Shown piece by piece: positions 1 to 9,106 of a stretch of 64,000 nucleotides of DNA. The DNA comes from Skeletonema tropicum (Eukaryota; Bacillariophyta; Thalassiosirophyceae; Thalassiosirales; Thalassiosiraceae). Each line of letters opens with the position of its first letter. Position 1 is the stretch's first letter. The DNA lies in contig CM074127.1 of NCBI GenBank assembly GCA_037178625.1, positions 4,464,001 through 4,528,000 of the forward strand. The letters run 5' to 3'. A program made the position numbers and the translations under genes. A model generated the notes under the pieces. It had not been told where the DNA came from, ran no database searches, and saw nothing but the letters and a program-made list of their open reading frames with translations.

Positions 1-114
1 AACTAAAGAAAGACAAAACAATGTGCGGAACAACCATTCATATGATTAATAGATTTTATACAGTTTTTCCAAACTCAAAACATTCAATAAATTGAGCTCG
101 TGAACTCTGCTCAT

Positions 115-1326
115 CTAATATTTGCCACCGTTCCTTGCCCAATTGAGCAACTCAGGATTATGTCCAAACATATCCTCTTCAGCCCGTTGCCATTGCTCCA
201 CAACCTTCGGGTGAAACTTAGCTTGTCCCTTCCCAACCTGACCCGTGTTCACCATCGCGCCAAGTTCGATTATTGAGTCTTTCTCCTTATCCCATAAGCC
301 TTTGTCAAGATTGAGTGGCAACTTGTAACCAAATTTGTCAGGAAGTTTCTTCATGTGCTCAATGCTACAACGGTTCGTAACGATATCTAGCTGCTTCCGA
401 TTAAGATCAACCTCTAAAAATTCAGCAATCTTTTTCACATGGCCCTTAAGATCCTTGCGCACATCGGTATAATGCATTAAGAGCACATTGGGATCATTTC
501 TATATTCCCACCATTTCTTCACATATCCAAAGTATACTTCCGCCATCGGTCCGGATGGAAGCATGTCTTTGACTGCAGCAGGAGGCTCATCAGCTGCGTG
601 ATCTTCGGCACCAATATTAGGAGGAAAGCCTAGACAAGGAACACAGAGAGACAAGTGAGTAAATGATCTGAGTAAACAACGGATGAAAGCTAGCATCTCC
701 AACTTACCACCCCAAAGCTTTCGGAATTTATCAGAATGAGCAGAATAAAAATTCGTCATACTCGCAGCAACATCAATACCATTCCTCACCATGGCAAGAT
801 ATTTGATCTTCTTGCCGCCCTTCTTTCTCACGGGTAGCTCCGGTGGCGCATAGTGAGACTTGAAAATACGGAAAGGGAACGCCGGATTGTCCCAGTAATC
901 CTTCAAAGTGCGTCCATCAGAAACAACGGTATCATTATAACGATCTTTCTGTTTAGCCCAAGTGCCTGCCCGAGATTGCCTAAGATCCGGCCATGGCGTG
1001 GCAAGTGAAACATCGGGAAAGAGTTCATCATTGAGATCAGTTCCACGGGTCCTGATCTGATGAGTGCAATACAACATAAATGTAGTTCCGCTTTTAACGC
1101 CCGTCGCGACGACAAGATCACCATCTTTCATCCAGGTGTCAATCTCGTCTTCCTTCCATGCGTCAGGCATGAAGTACATGGGCATGCTGTGTCCAGTTGT
1201 CACCCAGAGGATGACACTTAATGGGAAGGGTAGACCGAAGAAGAGGTGAGGCGCAAATTTGCCGATGGAGCCGATGAGCACCGCAAGACCAAGCACGGCC
1301 TTGCCGACGTTTTTGATCACTGCCAT
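115..1326 (-). CDS. Sulfotransferase family protein, membrane-anchored N-terminus
   Basis: Predicted PAPS-dependent sulfotransferase, transferring sulfate to a hydroxyl or amine; the acceptor is unknown. The 5'-phosphosulfate loop is seen as VKSGTTF (residues 77-83) and the 3'-phosphate motif RxxxDxxxS as R181-D185-S189. Residues 1-45 are hydrophobic with two possible membrane segments, suggesting an ER or Golgi lumen enzyme. The ATG at 1326 opens the frame. A GTAAGT...TAG intron of 78 nt (630-707) is in frame and has no stop, so the frame reads through it; removal gives LWGGFPPNIG, which is the usual family sequence, so the spliced form (377 aa, exons 708-1326 and 115-629) is preferred over the 403-aa read-through. 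No C-terminal anchor is seen. Confidence 0.82.
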   Translation of the reverse strand: MAVIKNVGKAVLGLAVLIGSIGKFAPHLFFGLPFPLSVILWVTTGHSMPMYFMPDAWKEDEIDTWMKDGDLVVATGVKSGTTFMLYCTHQIRTRGTDLNDELFPDVSLATPWPDLRQSRAGTWAKQKDRYNDTVVSDGRTLKDYWDNPAFPFRIFKSHYAPPELPVRKKGGKKIKYLAMVRNGIDVAASMTNFYSAHSDKFRKLWGGKLEMLAFIRCLLRSFTHLSLCVPCLGFPPNIGAEDHAADEPPAAVKDMLPSGPMAEVYFGYVKKWWEYRNDPNVLLMHYTDVRKDLKGHVKKIAEFLEVDLNRKQLDIVTNRCSIEHMKKLPDKFGYKLPLNLDKGLWDKEKDSIIELGAMVNTGQVGKGQAKFHPKVVEQWQRAEEDMFGHNPELLNWARNGGKY

Positions 1327-2539
1327 TGTACTTATCTGGAGCTGCTAGCTTCTCATGTAGTCAGCAAGTGCTATTATGCTGTGTGCAGTTATTTGTGGAG
1401 AGTGTAGAAGAGCTGAATCTTTTTTTTGAAAGATATTATTTATGTCCGACAGATGATTGAGTGTCGCCACGTCAGCACGAGCTCGAAGTGACAGTCTACT
1501 GGCGGGAAAAAATTTTCACAGGAAAAAATTGTCACTGTCACTGAAACTCCACACAAAACACTAACAAAACACAAAAAACACGAGTTCTACACTCTTACAT
1601 GGAGGTTCTGTGCCTCCATGTCGACCCCTAACACAAATAGTCGACCATAATACGATAGTACAGACTATTAGCTTTCGATAGAACCACTGGTCAACGTTAT
1701 ATGCAGTATACTCGCATAGCAGCAGCAGTACAGGCATGCAGATCTGCCGTAGGCATGCGTCATTATAGCTCGAAATAGCAGTTATTGGTCACAAATTCGT
1801 CGGTAGGTGCTCTATCTCGACGAATTATAGTCTCTTCCGCATCAGATATTGTACATATACTGTTTGGGATGCTATCTTTCAAATGATCTATGAATTTTCG
1901 TCGGGCAACATGGCCATATTTAGACTATTACAATTTTGTTAGTGATTTGTGTGTGAAAATTGTGAGCTGTCACGACGCGACAGTGACAATTATTTCCCGC
2001 CAGTAGCAGTTAGTGGTGCTTGACAGATGTATGGCGATTTATTTGTTCTTCGCGTGAATGAGACTGGCTGGTAACGTTGATATATTTAGAACCTTTCGGT
2101 ATAAATTTTCTTCACCACACAAATGGCAAGGACTGCTGAAAAGTGGTTTGGAGTTGAGGCTATGGTTTTTCATACATCATGTTCATGATTTGGACGAAGC
2201 TTCTGCGCTCTTACGAATCATTATCAGCTTGTTTGCAAGATGATTTTAGTTGACTGAGGAAGTCAGACAGAAGAAGAAGAAGTGCCGAGACTAAGAAAGC
2301 TGCATTCATACTGATGATACTTTTGAATTTTTATGCCCCTGCCAAATATTGAGATGGAACGTTCTCATACTCCCTTCTCGGTTTACATTCCATGGTTGCT
2401 GCTTTGATCAAAAGTTGTTTCAGTTCACCCTCACGCACAATAGAATTGGAAATAGAAACGGACAATAACAATAATAGCGTCCTCTGCACAGCTATCCTAA
2501 TCGATTCTTTTTCACCATCACAGCACCCATAGCCAATGT
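1327..2539. other. Intergenic region holding a MITE-like element
   Basis: About 1.2 kb between the sulfotransferase start and the nucleotide-sugar transporter stop. It contains the inverted-repeat element at 1496-2006, annotated separately. The remainder holds short open frames without recognisable similarity, and I see no further gene. Confidence 0.6.
1496..2006. mobile_element. MITE-like element with 14-bp terminal inverted repeats
   Basis: The left end CTACTGGCGGGAAA (1496-1509) is the exact reverse complement of the right end TTTCCCGCCAGTAG (1993-2006). Beyond the perfect 14 bp the ends stay similar for some tens of bases: both inner flanks contain AATTGTCACTGTC and CACTAACAAAA in mirrored orientation. 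CAGT lies directly outside both ends (1492-1495 and 2007-2010), a candidate 4-bp target duplication. The 511-bp body has no transposase frame, so the element would be non-autonomous. It contains a small perfect hairpin (9-bp arms, 1597-1621). Superfamily is not assigned. Confidence 0.6.
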
Positions 2540-3737
2540 CTAGCTGCGTGATTTTCTCTTGGAAGCACGAAGCTTTGCCACAGTATATAAAATACCCCCA
2601 CACAGACTGACACAAATGAATCTCCAAGTTTCAGAGGAAATGTCATTGTCAAAGATCAAGTACCCAAAGATTGCTATCGGGATTTTATTCAAAGATCCAA
2701 TCATGGCGTACGTCGTTGGCCCAGTCTGCGCAACGCAGTTGAGACTTGCGAAGTTCAGGAAAAAGCCAACAAACCCTGCAAACCAGTTTTTCACCGCATA
2801 ATCCACAGTGTGGAGCGCTGATGTGCTCAAAAACATGGACAATTCACCATTGAACATTGTCACGGGCAACAGAAAGCACGTACAGAGTACATTGTTATAA
2901 AACACCATCCCGAATTTCGAAAGTTTCACCGTCTTGGTGGCATATTTAAGATACAAGACATACCCCGAAGTACAGAGGCAATTGCCAAGCATCCAAAATA
3001 GTCCAGTCGTTGTTACATCGGCATCATTTCTAGCAGCAAACACTGCTCCCAATAGCATAATTCCAAATGCCGCCATGACTAATAATTCAACACTCGCCCC
3101 GTAAAGAATACAGTCTCCAATCGTAGTCATAATATTCGTAATGTTCTTAAACACGGTAACCATAGGGACCGAGTTGTGCTGCATACTTGCCATACCCGTA
3201 AAGAGCATACCGCAAAAAAATAAGTTGACGGGAGCCCAAAGTCGAGCCGTCTGAGCATTAAAATTTGGGTACTCCACCCATCCCATGAACTTTGAGAATT
3301 CTACACAGATTACGGCAGCGACTGCTTGAAAGACGACTAGAAGGATATTGAGGTCACCTTCAATGAGGTGGTTGTAGCTGAGAGGCATGAGAAGATATTA
3401 GGTAAGTTGTATGATTGCAATGATTTTGAGCTGATGTACCGAGTCAAAAAACTCACCTCGACGCCAAACTCTTATTTACAAGCACCATACCAATGCTGCA
3501 TCCACTATACATTGTAATGGCAATAATATTCTTTGCAAACGAAGTGGATTCTCCGTCACTCTTGGACGATCTGGAATTTGGTTCCACCAACGGTTGTAAC
3601 TCCACAATGTCGGAATCTTTTACTTTCATCATTGGGCGTGTTCTGGCATTTCCAGATTTGGCGGAGGATGATGTGCCGAGCTCAACATCTTCCATGTGTT
3701 TGGGTGAGGTAGTACGCATTGTTCCTCCAATTGACAT
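2540..3737 (-). CDS. GDP-mannose/nucleotide-sugar transporter (Vrg4/GONST type)
   Basis: Golgi antiporter of the drug/metabolite transporter superfamily, importing a nucleotide sugar (most like GDP-mannose) for glycosylation. Two exons: 3457-3737 and 2540-3377, joined over a 79-nt intron (GTGAGT...CTCTCAG); the spliced frame is 372 aa, the usual family length. About ten hydrophobic segments are visible. The family motif near the C-terminus reads GSLNKIP, matching the GALNK motif that contacts GDP-mannose in yeast Vrg4. The N-terminal ~65 residues are polar and cytosolic. C-terminal KRKSRS is basic and could serve Golgi sorting. The stop at 2540 overlaps an unrelated antisense frame that I regard as a shadow. 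Substrate is inferred from the motif only. Confidence 0.85.
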
Positions 3738-4139
3738 GGTGTTGGGGTCAGGAAAGACGGTGTGTGGTTGAATGCGGTATGTTATGGCAATGCGGAATTA
3801 TTTATGACCCCCGCCCTTTGAACATGCACCGTACATCATGCCGACCTTCGCTCTTGTGCGCTTTGCGTCCCGCTTGAATCCTTGAAGCTCCTGCATTGCT
3901 TCTGGCAGATTAATACCTCTATTTATGATACCAACTTATCGCTACAATGTCTTTATCTACGTTAATGCAACCTCCGAGCACTTCGCTTTTTCGTGCGCGT
4001 GGAGGTTGCTTTGATTGGCTTTGTGCTCCTGGCCTGGATTGAGTTCAATACCATTGAAGATCGCGATGACATATTAGAAGCGTAGCATCACAAGTGTGGA
4101 CGACGACAGTAAACTGTTCCAATATATAACGACGACACT
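3738..4139. promoter_or_regulatory. Divergent intergenic region (transporter / lumenal GPx-like gene)
   Basis: Roughly 400 bp separate the start codons of two divergent genes, so both promoters must lie here. I see no convincing TATA box or repeated element; the stretch is otherwise unremarkable. Confidence 0.4.
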
Positions 4140-5234
4140 ATGGTTCAATCAAGACGGAGCATCGCTCTTATACTCTTTGCAGCAGCATCGTCGGCAGAGG
4201 CATTTACTACACCTCACCAACGATTCCCCACGAAGACGTCACTGGCAACATCCTACGATACTGTGCAATCAGATATAGAAGAACGCAACAACAAGAACAA
4301 CTCTGACAGGCGAGCATTTCTTACAGCTGCAGGATCAGCGTCATCAGTAATCTTTTCAGGCATTCTACCCGCCTTGGCTGCAGACGGAGAAGAGGGACAA
4401 ACATCGACAGCATTCGAAAGCATCGCTGCTCGCGCTGCAAAAGTTTCTCAAGAAGTGAACGCAGCAGAAATTGCTAAGCAGGCTGCAGATGAAGAGCGCA
4501 AGCAGGCACTTGCCAAAAAGCTAAAAGATGATCCTCGTACTATTTATGATTTTACATTGCCCATGAAAGGAAAAGAAACGAAAGTAACTGATATTATTGG
4601 CCAAACATTTGCTGATGAAGGAGTGAAGGATACAGGTGATGGTTGGACGGACGCAGGAGATGTTGGTGGAACCGTGGGTGAAAAAGTAAAGGCAATTTTG
4701 GTAGTCAATATCAAACAGGATGATCCAATTGCAAGGAAGAACATTCCCGAGTTGATTGCCTTGGCTAATAGGTTTGGCAAGCATGGTGAATTTGCAGTTA
4801 TTGTTTCACCAACTGACCAAGGTTACTATGAACCCGATACTTCAGCCCTAATTCGCCTCAAAATGGAATCTGAGTATGGCTACGGTAGCAGCAGCCCTGG
4901 AACATACCTGACCGATAAGGTCAACTTGTTGGGATCTGGTGCCGTTCCATTCTGGAGATGGATCGAAGGAAGCTGTCGTACTCCTGCTGGATTAGGAAAG
5001 ATTCAAGCCAACTTCGAAAAGTTCTTGGTGGATGGACGTACTGGAAAGCCAATCCGTCGTTACCCACGCAAATATCAACCTTATGATATTGCTGATGATA
5101 TTGCTGCTGTTGTAGCTGGAAGGCCTTTGCCTCCAGCAGGATCCAATTTCAAAGAAGAATGGAGGAATGCAGCTAAGGAAGCTGAGGTTGACACTTATAG
5201 ATTCCAGAAGGGATTGAATTACTTCGATCAGTAG
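4140..5234 (+). CDS. Thylakoid-lumen protein with glutathione-peroxidase-like fold
   Basis: Single-exon, 364 aa. The N-terminus is a tripartite presequence: hydrophobic signal ending in AEAF (residues 19-22; ASAFAP-like plastid entry), then a twin-arginine signal RRAFLTAAG with hydrophobic stretch and ALA cleavage site (around residues 59-80), predicting Tat export into the thylakoid lumen. The mature part resembles GPx/thioredoxin-like peroxidases: the C-terminal strand FEKFLVDGRTGKPIRRYPRK matches the GPx F-KFL-x-G-x-x-x-RY pattern. The catalytic site is missing: where GPx has the peroxidatic Cys/Sec after the first strand, here it reads LVVNIKQDDPIARKN, and the Q and W of the usual tetrad are not in place. 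Probably a non-catalytic lumenal protein; exact role unknown. Confidence 0.65.
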   Translation: MVQSRRSIALILFAAASSAEAFTTPHQRFPTKTSLATSYDTVQSDIEERNNKNNSDRRAFLTAAGSASSVIFSGILPALAADGEEGQTSTAFESIAARAAKVSQEVNAAEIAKQAADEERKQALAKKLKDDPRTIYDFTLPMKGKETKVTDIIGQTFADEGVKDTGDGWTDAGDVGGTVGEKVKAILVVNIKQDDPIARKNIPELIALANRFGKHGEFAVIVSPTDQGYYEPDTSALIRLKMESEYGYGSSSPGTYLTDKVNLLGSGAVPFWRWIEGSCRTPAGLGKIQANFEKFLVDGRTGKPIRRYPRKYQPYDIADDIAAVVAGRPLPPAGSNFKEEWRNAAKEAEVDTYRFQKGLNYFDQ

Positions 5235-5866
5235 AACACTTGGCACATCTTACTTTAGATCTTAAAATAAAAGCAACAAGCCACAAGAGTCACAAATAGC
5301 GAAGTCGTAAGGTCATTTTGAATCCTCTACTCATATGCCCCCACCGCGCTGACTGGACAATATTGGTGAGGCTGGGGTAGCCTGAGAATAGCTGAAAATC
5401 GTTCATACTTTTGAACTTTTGAAGCAAGAAGGAGCAAGGACTTAACAGAGAGGCCCCTGTCACCACGCGAACCCCCGAGGAATAATAGAGTGGTACCTGT
5501 CTAGAATGTACTGTTTCCTACGTAGCGTAGAGGCTCTTCTTCAAAATTTTTGGTCACAAAAAAGTTCCACAACTCTTGTCGTGTCAACACAGAGCGCAAG
5601 AGTCAAGAAGAGAACACGCCCACACACACATCCGAAGGCGAACCGATAGAAATCCACCGTAACAATAAGGTCGTGAACGGCTGAAAACATCCTTGCAACC
5701 GTTGTTAGTTTGAAATAATAGCGGTTATTCCGATACATCTTCTTTACTATTAGCAGCAAGGTTTAGGAACTTGCCTAGAGGCGCGAACTATCGAAAACCC
5801 CTCCACAGCCAACAGCCAATCATCAATTACGCAGCAGCTCTCGTCTGCAGAACGAAGAAGAATAAC
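5235..5866. other. Intergenic region, no gene seen
   Basis: About 630 bp between two genes on the same strand. The frame of the next gene is open upstream from 5771, but without an ATG until 5867. No RNA gene or repeat recognised. Confidence 0.4.
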
Positions 5867-7789
5867 ATGGAAGGTGAACACCTTGGTCAACACCTTGATC
5901 GAGTATCATCACCGTCCATTATGTCTCAAAGTGATTTTCATCAAACTCCAGCGGAAGTGACGCCATCCGTCAAAGATCTCAACTTGGGAATGGGAAGCAG
6001 CATGGACTCAGGAGACGGATTTGGTCCTCCACCTGCTTTCCCTCAGAACAAGTCTATTGGCAAGCGAAAGCTCACATTGGTGTCTGTATCAACAGCGGCA
6101 GGTTTTCGCGTAGGAGACGATCCGGATAGCGAAGACGAATCCAACTGCATTAAGGGTATCATGCAACCTCAGCTTGTGCATCGCATCAAGGGAGGAGCTA
6201 GTTCACCCCAGAGCAGCAGGGGAAATAGTCCCTTTTCAGTGAAGGAAGAAGATGTAGAAGATCTTGGACAAAGAGGTAAAAAACGACACTATAACGATGC
6301 TATGATCTTAGCATCATTATCTGACGTAGGGAGTCCAAAGGGAGACAGGTATGCAGAGGAAGACGGGAAGGATCAAGAGAAGCATGAGTATGAAGCTTCT
6401 CCGAAGTCAGATAATTCAACTTCTTCTACTGCAGGCACACCGTTAAGATCAAATGTGAATTCAGCAAACGATGGAGTAAAGCCTTTTGCGCTCCTGCCCA
6501 AACCCTATGTAAGCAAAAGGGGAAAGCTTGTTCATGAAGGGAAGAAGGAGGACCCAAGAGATGCAAGACCACCGCCACATTTCCCGGGACCTTATGGAGG
6601 GTATCCATATCCTCCTTCTCATGGTCCTCCACCTCCCCATGGTCCTCCACCTCCCCATGGTTCTCTGCCTCCTCATCACAGTGGTCCATATGGTGGATAT
6701 CCGTATCCATATCAACATCTCCCTCCTCCACCACCAACACCGGGAAGTATGCCTCCTCCAGCCTATTATGGTATGCATGCACCGCCCACTCCAATGCCAC
6801 CCACTCCTGAGTACTGGGGACAATACCACTCACCAGAAACTGCGACCGAAGCAGCAGAAGCTGCTCGTTCCGGAGCACCACCCTTTCATCCACTCTCTTC
6901 ACCAGTAAAGTCATCACACGTCGTACCCACCGATGAGAGCGACCCCAAGAAGAGTGGACATCCACACCCAGGGCCTCCTCCTTATGTTCACTCGTACCCA
7001 GGACCTCCGCCTCCAGGTTACCCAAGTTACTACCCTCCTCCATCGATAGAGTATAAGAGATCTTTCACAGTCAGTGTTGATGAAAGCTCCCCAAGTCGTC
7101 ACCATCACGGTAGCGAGACTTCTCCAGGAGCTCCTCCGCCTCGTCCTGAGATGCACCCGTCAAGTAATAGTCCTCCACGACCAGGACCTCCTCCAGGTCA
7201 CCACCCAGACTCACCTTACCCGGGATACCCACCTCCGCACCATTCAGGAGGTGATCCTTATCAACCTTATGACTATGCTTCAGCATCTCCCACGATTCAT
7301 TACCCTCCACCTCACATGGGAAATTATCAATTTCGCAAAGGGGGGCGGTCGATCCACTCGGAGCCCATAATTTTGAAGAAGAAGTTCTCTTGGAGAAATT
7401 ATCCTGAGGTAAGAGCGTGTCTCTAGTGTTTATCCTATTCTGTGATTATCGTCATTAAGCTCACTAACTTTGTTTCGAACTTGCCTTACTTGCCACAGCT
7501 TGAGGAATTCCTCATCGCTAATCGACCTGAATACCTTCGTCATTCGGCTCTGAACTACACTGCTGAGCAAAAGCACTTCAACAACCGCCTCACTGAAGGT
7601 TTGCTTGAGATTGCAGCTCGACACAATTACGTCTTTGACGAATCTTGCTTCAACTTTGTTGCTGTCAGGGATCGAATTCGATGTTACTACAAGAGTTACG
7701 TGCAAAGCTCGAAGAAAAGAGGCGTTATAGTGGGTTACTCGAAAACCAAAGCAAATGCAGCAAATAGCTCAGACTCTAGATCAGATTGA
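5867..7789 (+). CDS. Proline/histidine/glycine/tyrosine-rich protein with conserved C-terminal domain
   Basis: Two exons, 5867-7408 and 7499-7789, joined over a 90-nt intron (GTAAGA...CACAG, phase 0); about 610 aa. The first ATG of the open frame is at 5867. The middle third is low complexity, rich in P, H, G, Y, with repeated GPPPPH, GGYPYP and PGPPP units, so probably disordered and possibly phase-separating. The C-terminal ~105 residues are compact: KKKFSWRNYPE from exon 1 continues as LEEFLIANRPEYLRHSAL, then NNRLTEGLLEIAARHNYVFD and FVAVRDRIRCYYKSYVQSSKKRG. I recall this block, with invariant FVAVRDRIRCYYKSYVQS, from many diatom proteins with unrelated N-termini; its function is unknown to me. 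No signal peptide; KR-rich segments suit a nuclear or cytosolic site. Confidence 0.75.
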
Positions 7790-9106
7790 TGATGAGTTGC
7801 GTGCTTGCGTGCGACGCATATGCCATTTATATGGAACAATTAGGTGTTGCCTTCACATTAGAAGTGATTTATGTATTGATATTAAGTAAAGCTAAGACTG
7901 TCTTTCTAGGCTGTCAATTATACTTTCAGCTTAGACTCTGCCCTACCGAGTCAAACCAGCTTGATTTAAGCAAATGTTGTGCTACATGAACATATGGATT
8001 ATGAATAGGAATCTACTTTTGCACACTGTGTCTGAAAGTTTCTCTCCCGATCACGCACAATCCCTTTTGAAGTGATTGTGAGTGGAGTGGACACGCTTGA
8101 ACAGTCGTTCACTTACACCGTGAAGTCGACGGCTGGGAAAATTGCGCAAGCTGGTTCCAGTGGGACGTTTCAAGAATGAAACGAGTGGCTGGACCAGTCC
8201 TCTATCTTGTTCCAAGCTCTCAACTTCTTTCATATCTGAGTTCGAGGGGAAAAAAAGAGAGATCAGAGAGGCTCAAAGTTCATGTAGAGAATCCATGTAG
8301 GAATTAGTATGTCTGCTGCCAGAGGTCCAGATGATAGAGAGACTTTCATTTTTTTCTGGAGGAGATCGACGGCAGGTGTGCGTTCTCGCTGACCACACCA
8401 TCACATATCTTCCCGACGAAGAGCCGCCCTTAAAACGCAGCATTAAATTCAGCATCCGTAGGCAATTTATTTTGCGTAAGTTCGTTTCATTTGCTTGTCT
8501 ATGGCTTGTGATCTGGCACCGCCCTGGAGCGGCGTCGAGCACCTCACCTCTTTGCCTTGGATCTTCAATTTGACTCGACCACTAAAAAAGAGGTCAATCG
8601 AGGGGGGCGAGCGCGGTATCACTTTCGGTCTTGCGATCGCGATGCAGAGATCTTCGATCATGATCTGAATCTGATGCTCCGCCTCGATCGCCCCCTGTCC
8701 CTCGTCTCACGCTCATTTGGACGTCAATTCTCCTCTTTTGTGTTTCGCCACTGTCTTTTTCTGCATACGCATATTCTCTCACGTGTCTCTGCGGTTTGCT
8801 CTCGTCGGCTCTGCGAAAATTTTCATTCGATATTTTTTGAAACCGCCATCATCTCGCGTGTCGATAGTCGATAGAAAAGTCCAGGCTGAGAGCTTCCTTC
8901 ATTGAGCTCCATCGGCCAGATAGATATAAAGGTGAGACGGTATTTATCTATCCTATTCAGCATTTTCGTTGCACGATTACACCATGCATTCGTTAATCTT
9001 TACTTTCAGCGGGGCTTTTCTCTAACAAACACAACTCCTTGCTATTCTCTCAAACTGTATCCCAGAAGGGCGTCTTAGAAGTCCTAGATATTGTTAGTCA
9101 CAGATA
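7790..9106. other. Intergenic region with candidate 5'-UTR intron of the HDAC gene
   Basis: About 1.3 kb without a supported gene; the open frames here overlap each other in several frames and resemble nothing. Near the end a GTGAGA...TTTCAG stretch (8932-9009, 78 nt) has the donor, acceptor and length of the coding introns nearby and would be a 5'-untranslated intron of the following gene. The rest shows no repeat or RNA gene I recognise. Confidence 0.4.

Noticed and set aside
2331..2627. 98-codon minus-strand frame overlapping the transporter end
   Set aside because: It overlaps the true coding end in another frame and continues into the 3' region without similarity.
6426..7043. 205-codon antisense frame in the proline-rich gene
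   Set aside because: Its composition mirrors the repeats of the sense strand; no start context or similarity.
8273..8905. Cluster of overlapping open frames between two genes
   Set aside because: They occupy both strands and several frames with no domain-like content; best explained by locally higher GC.
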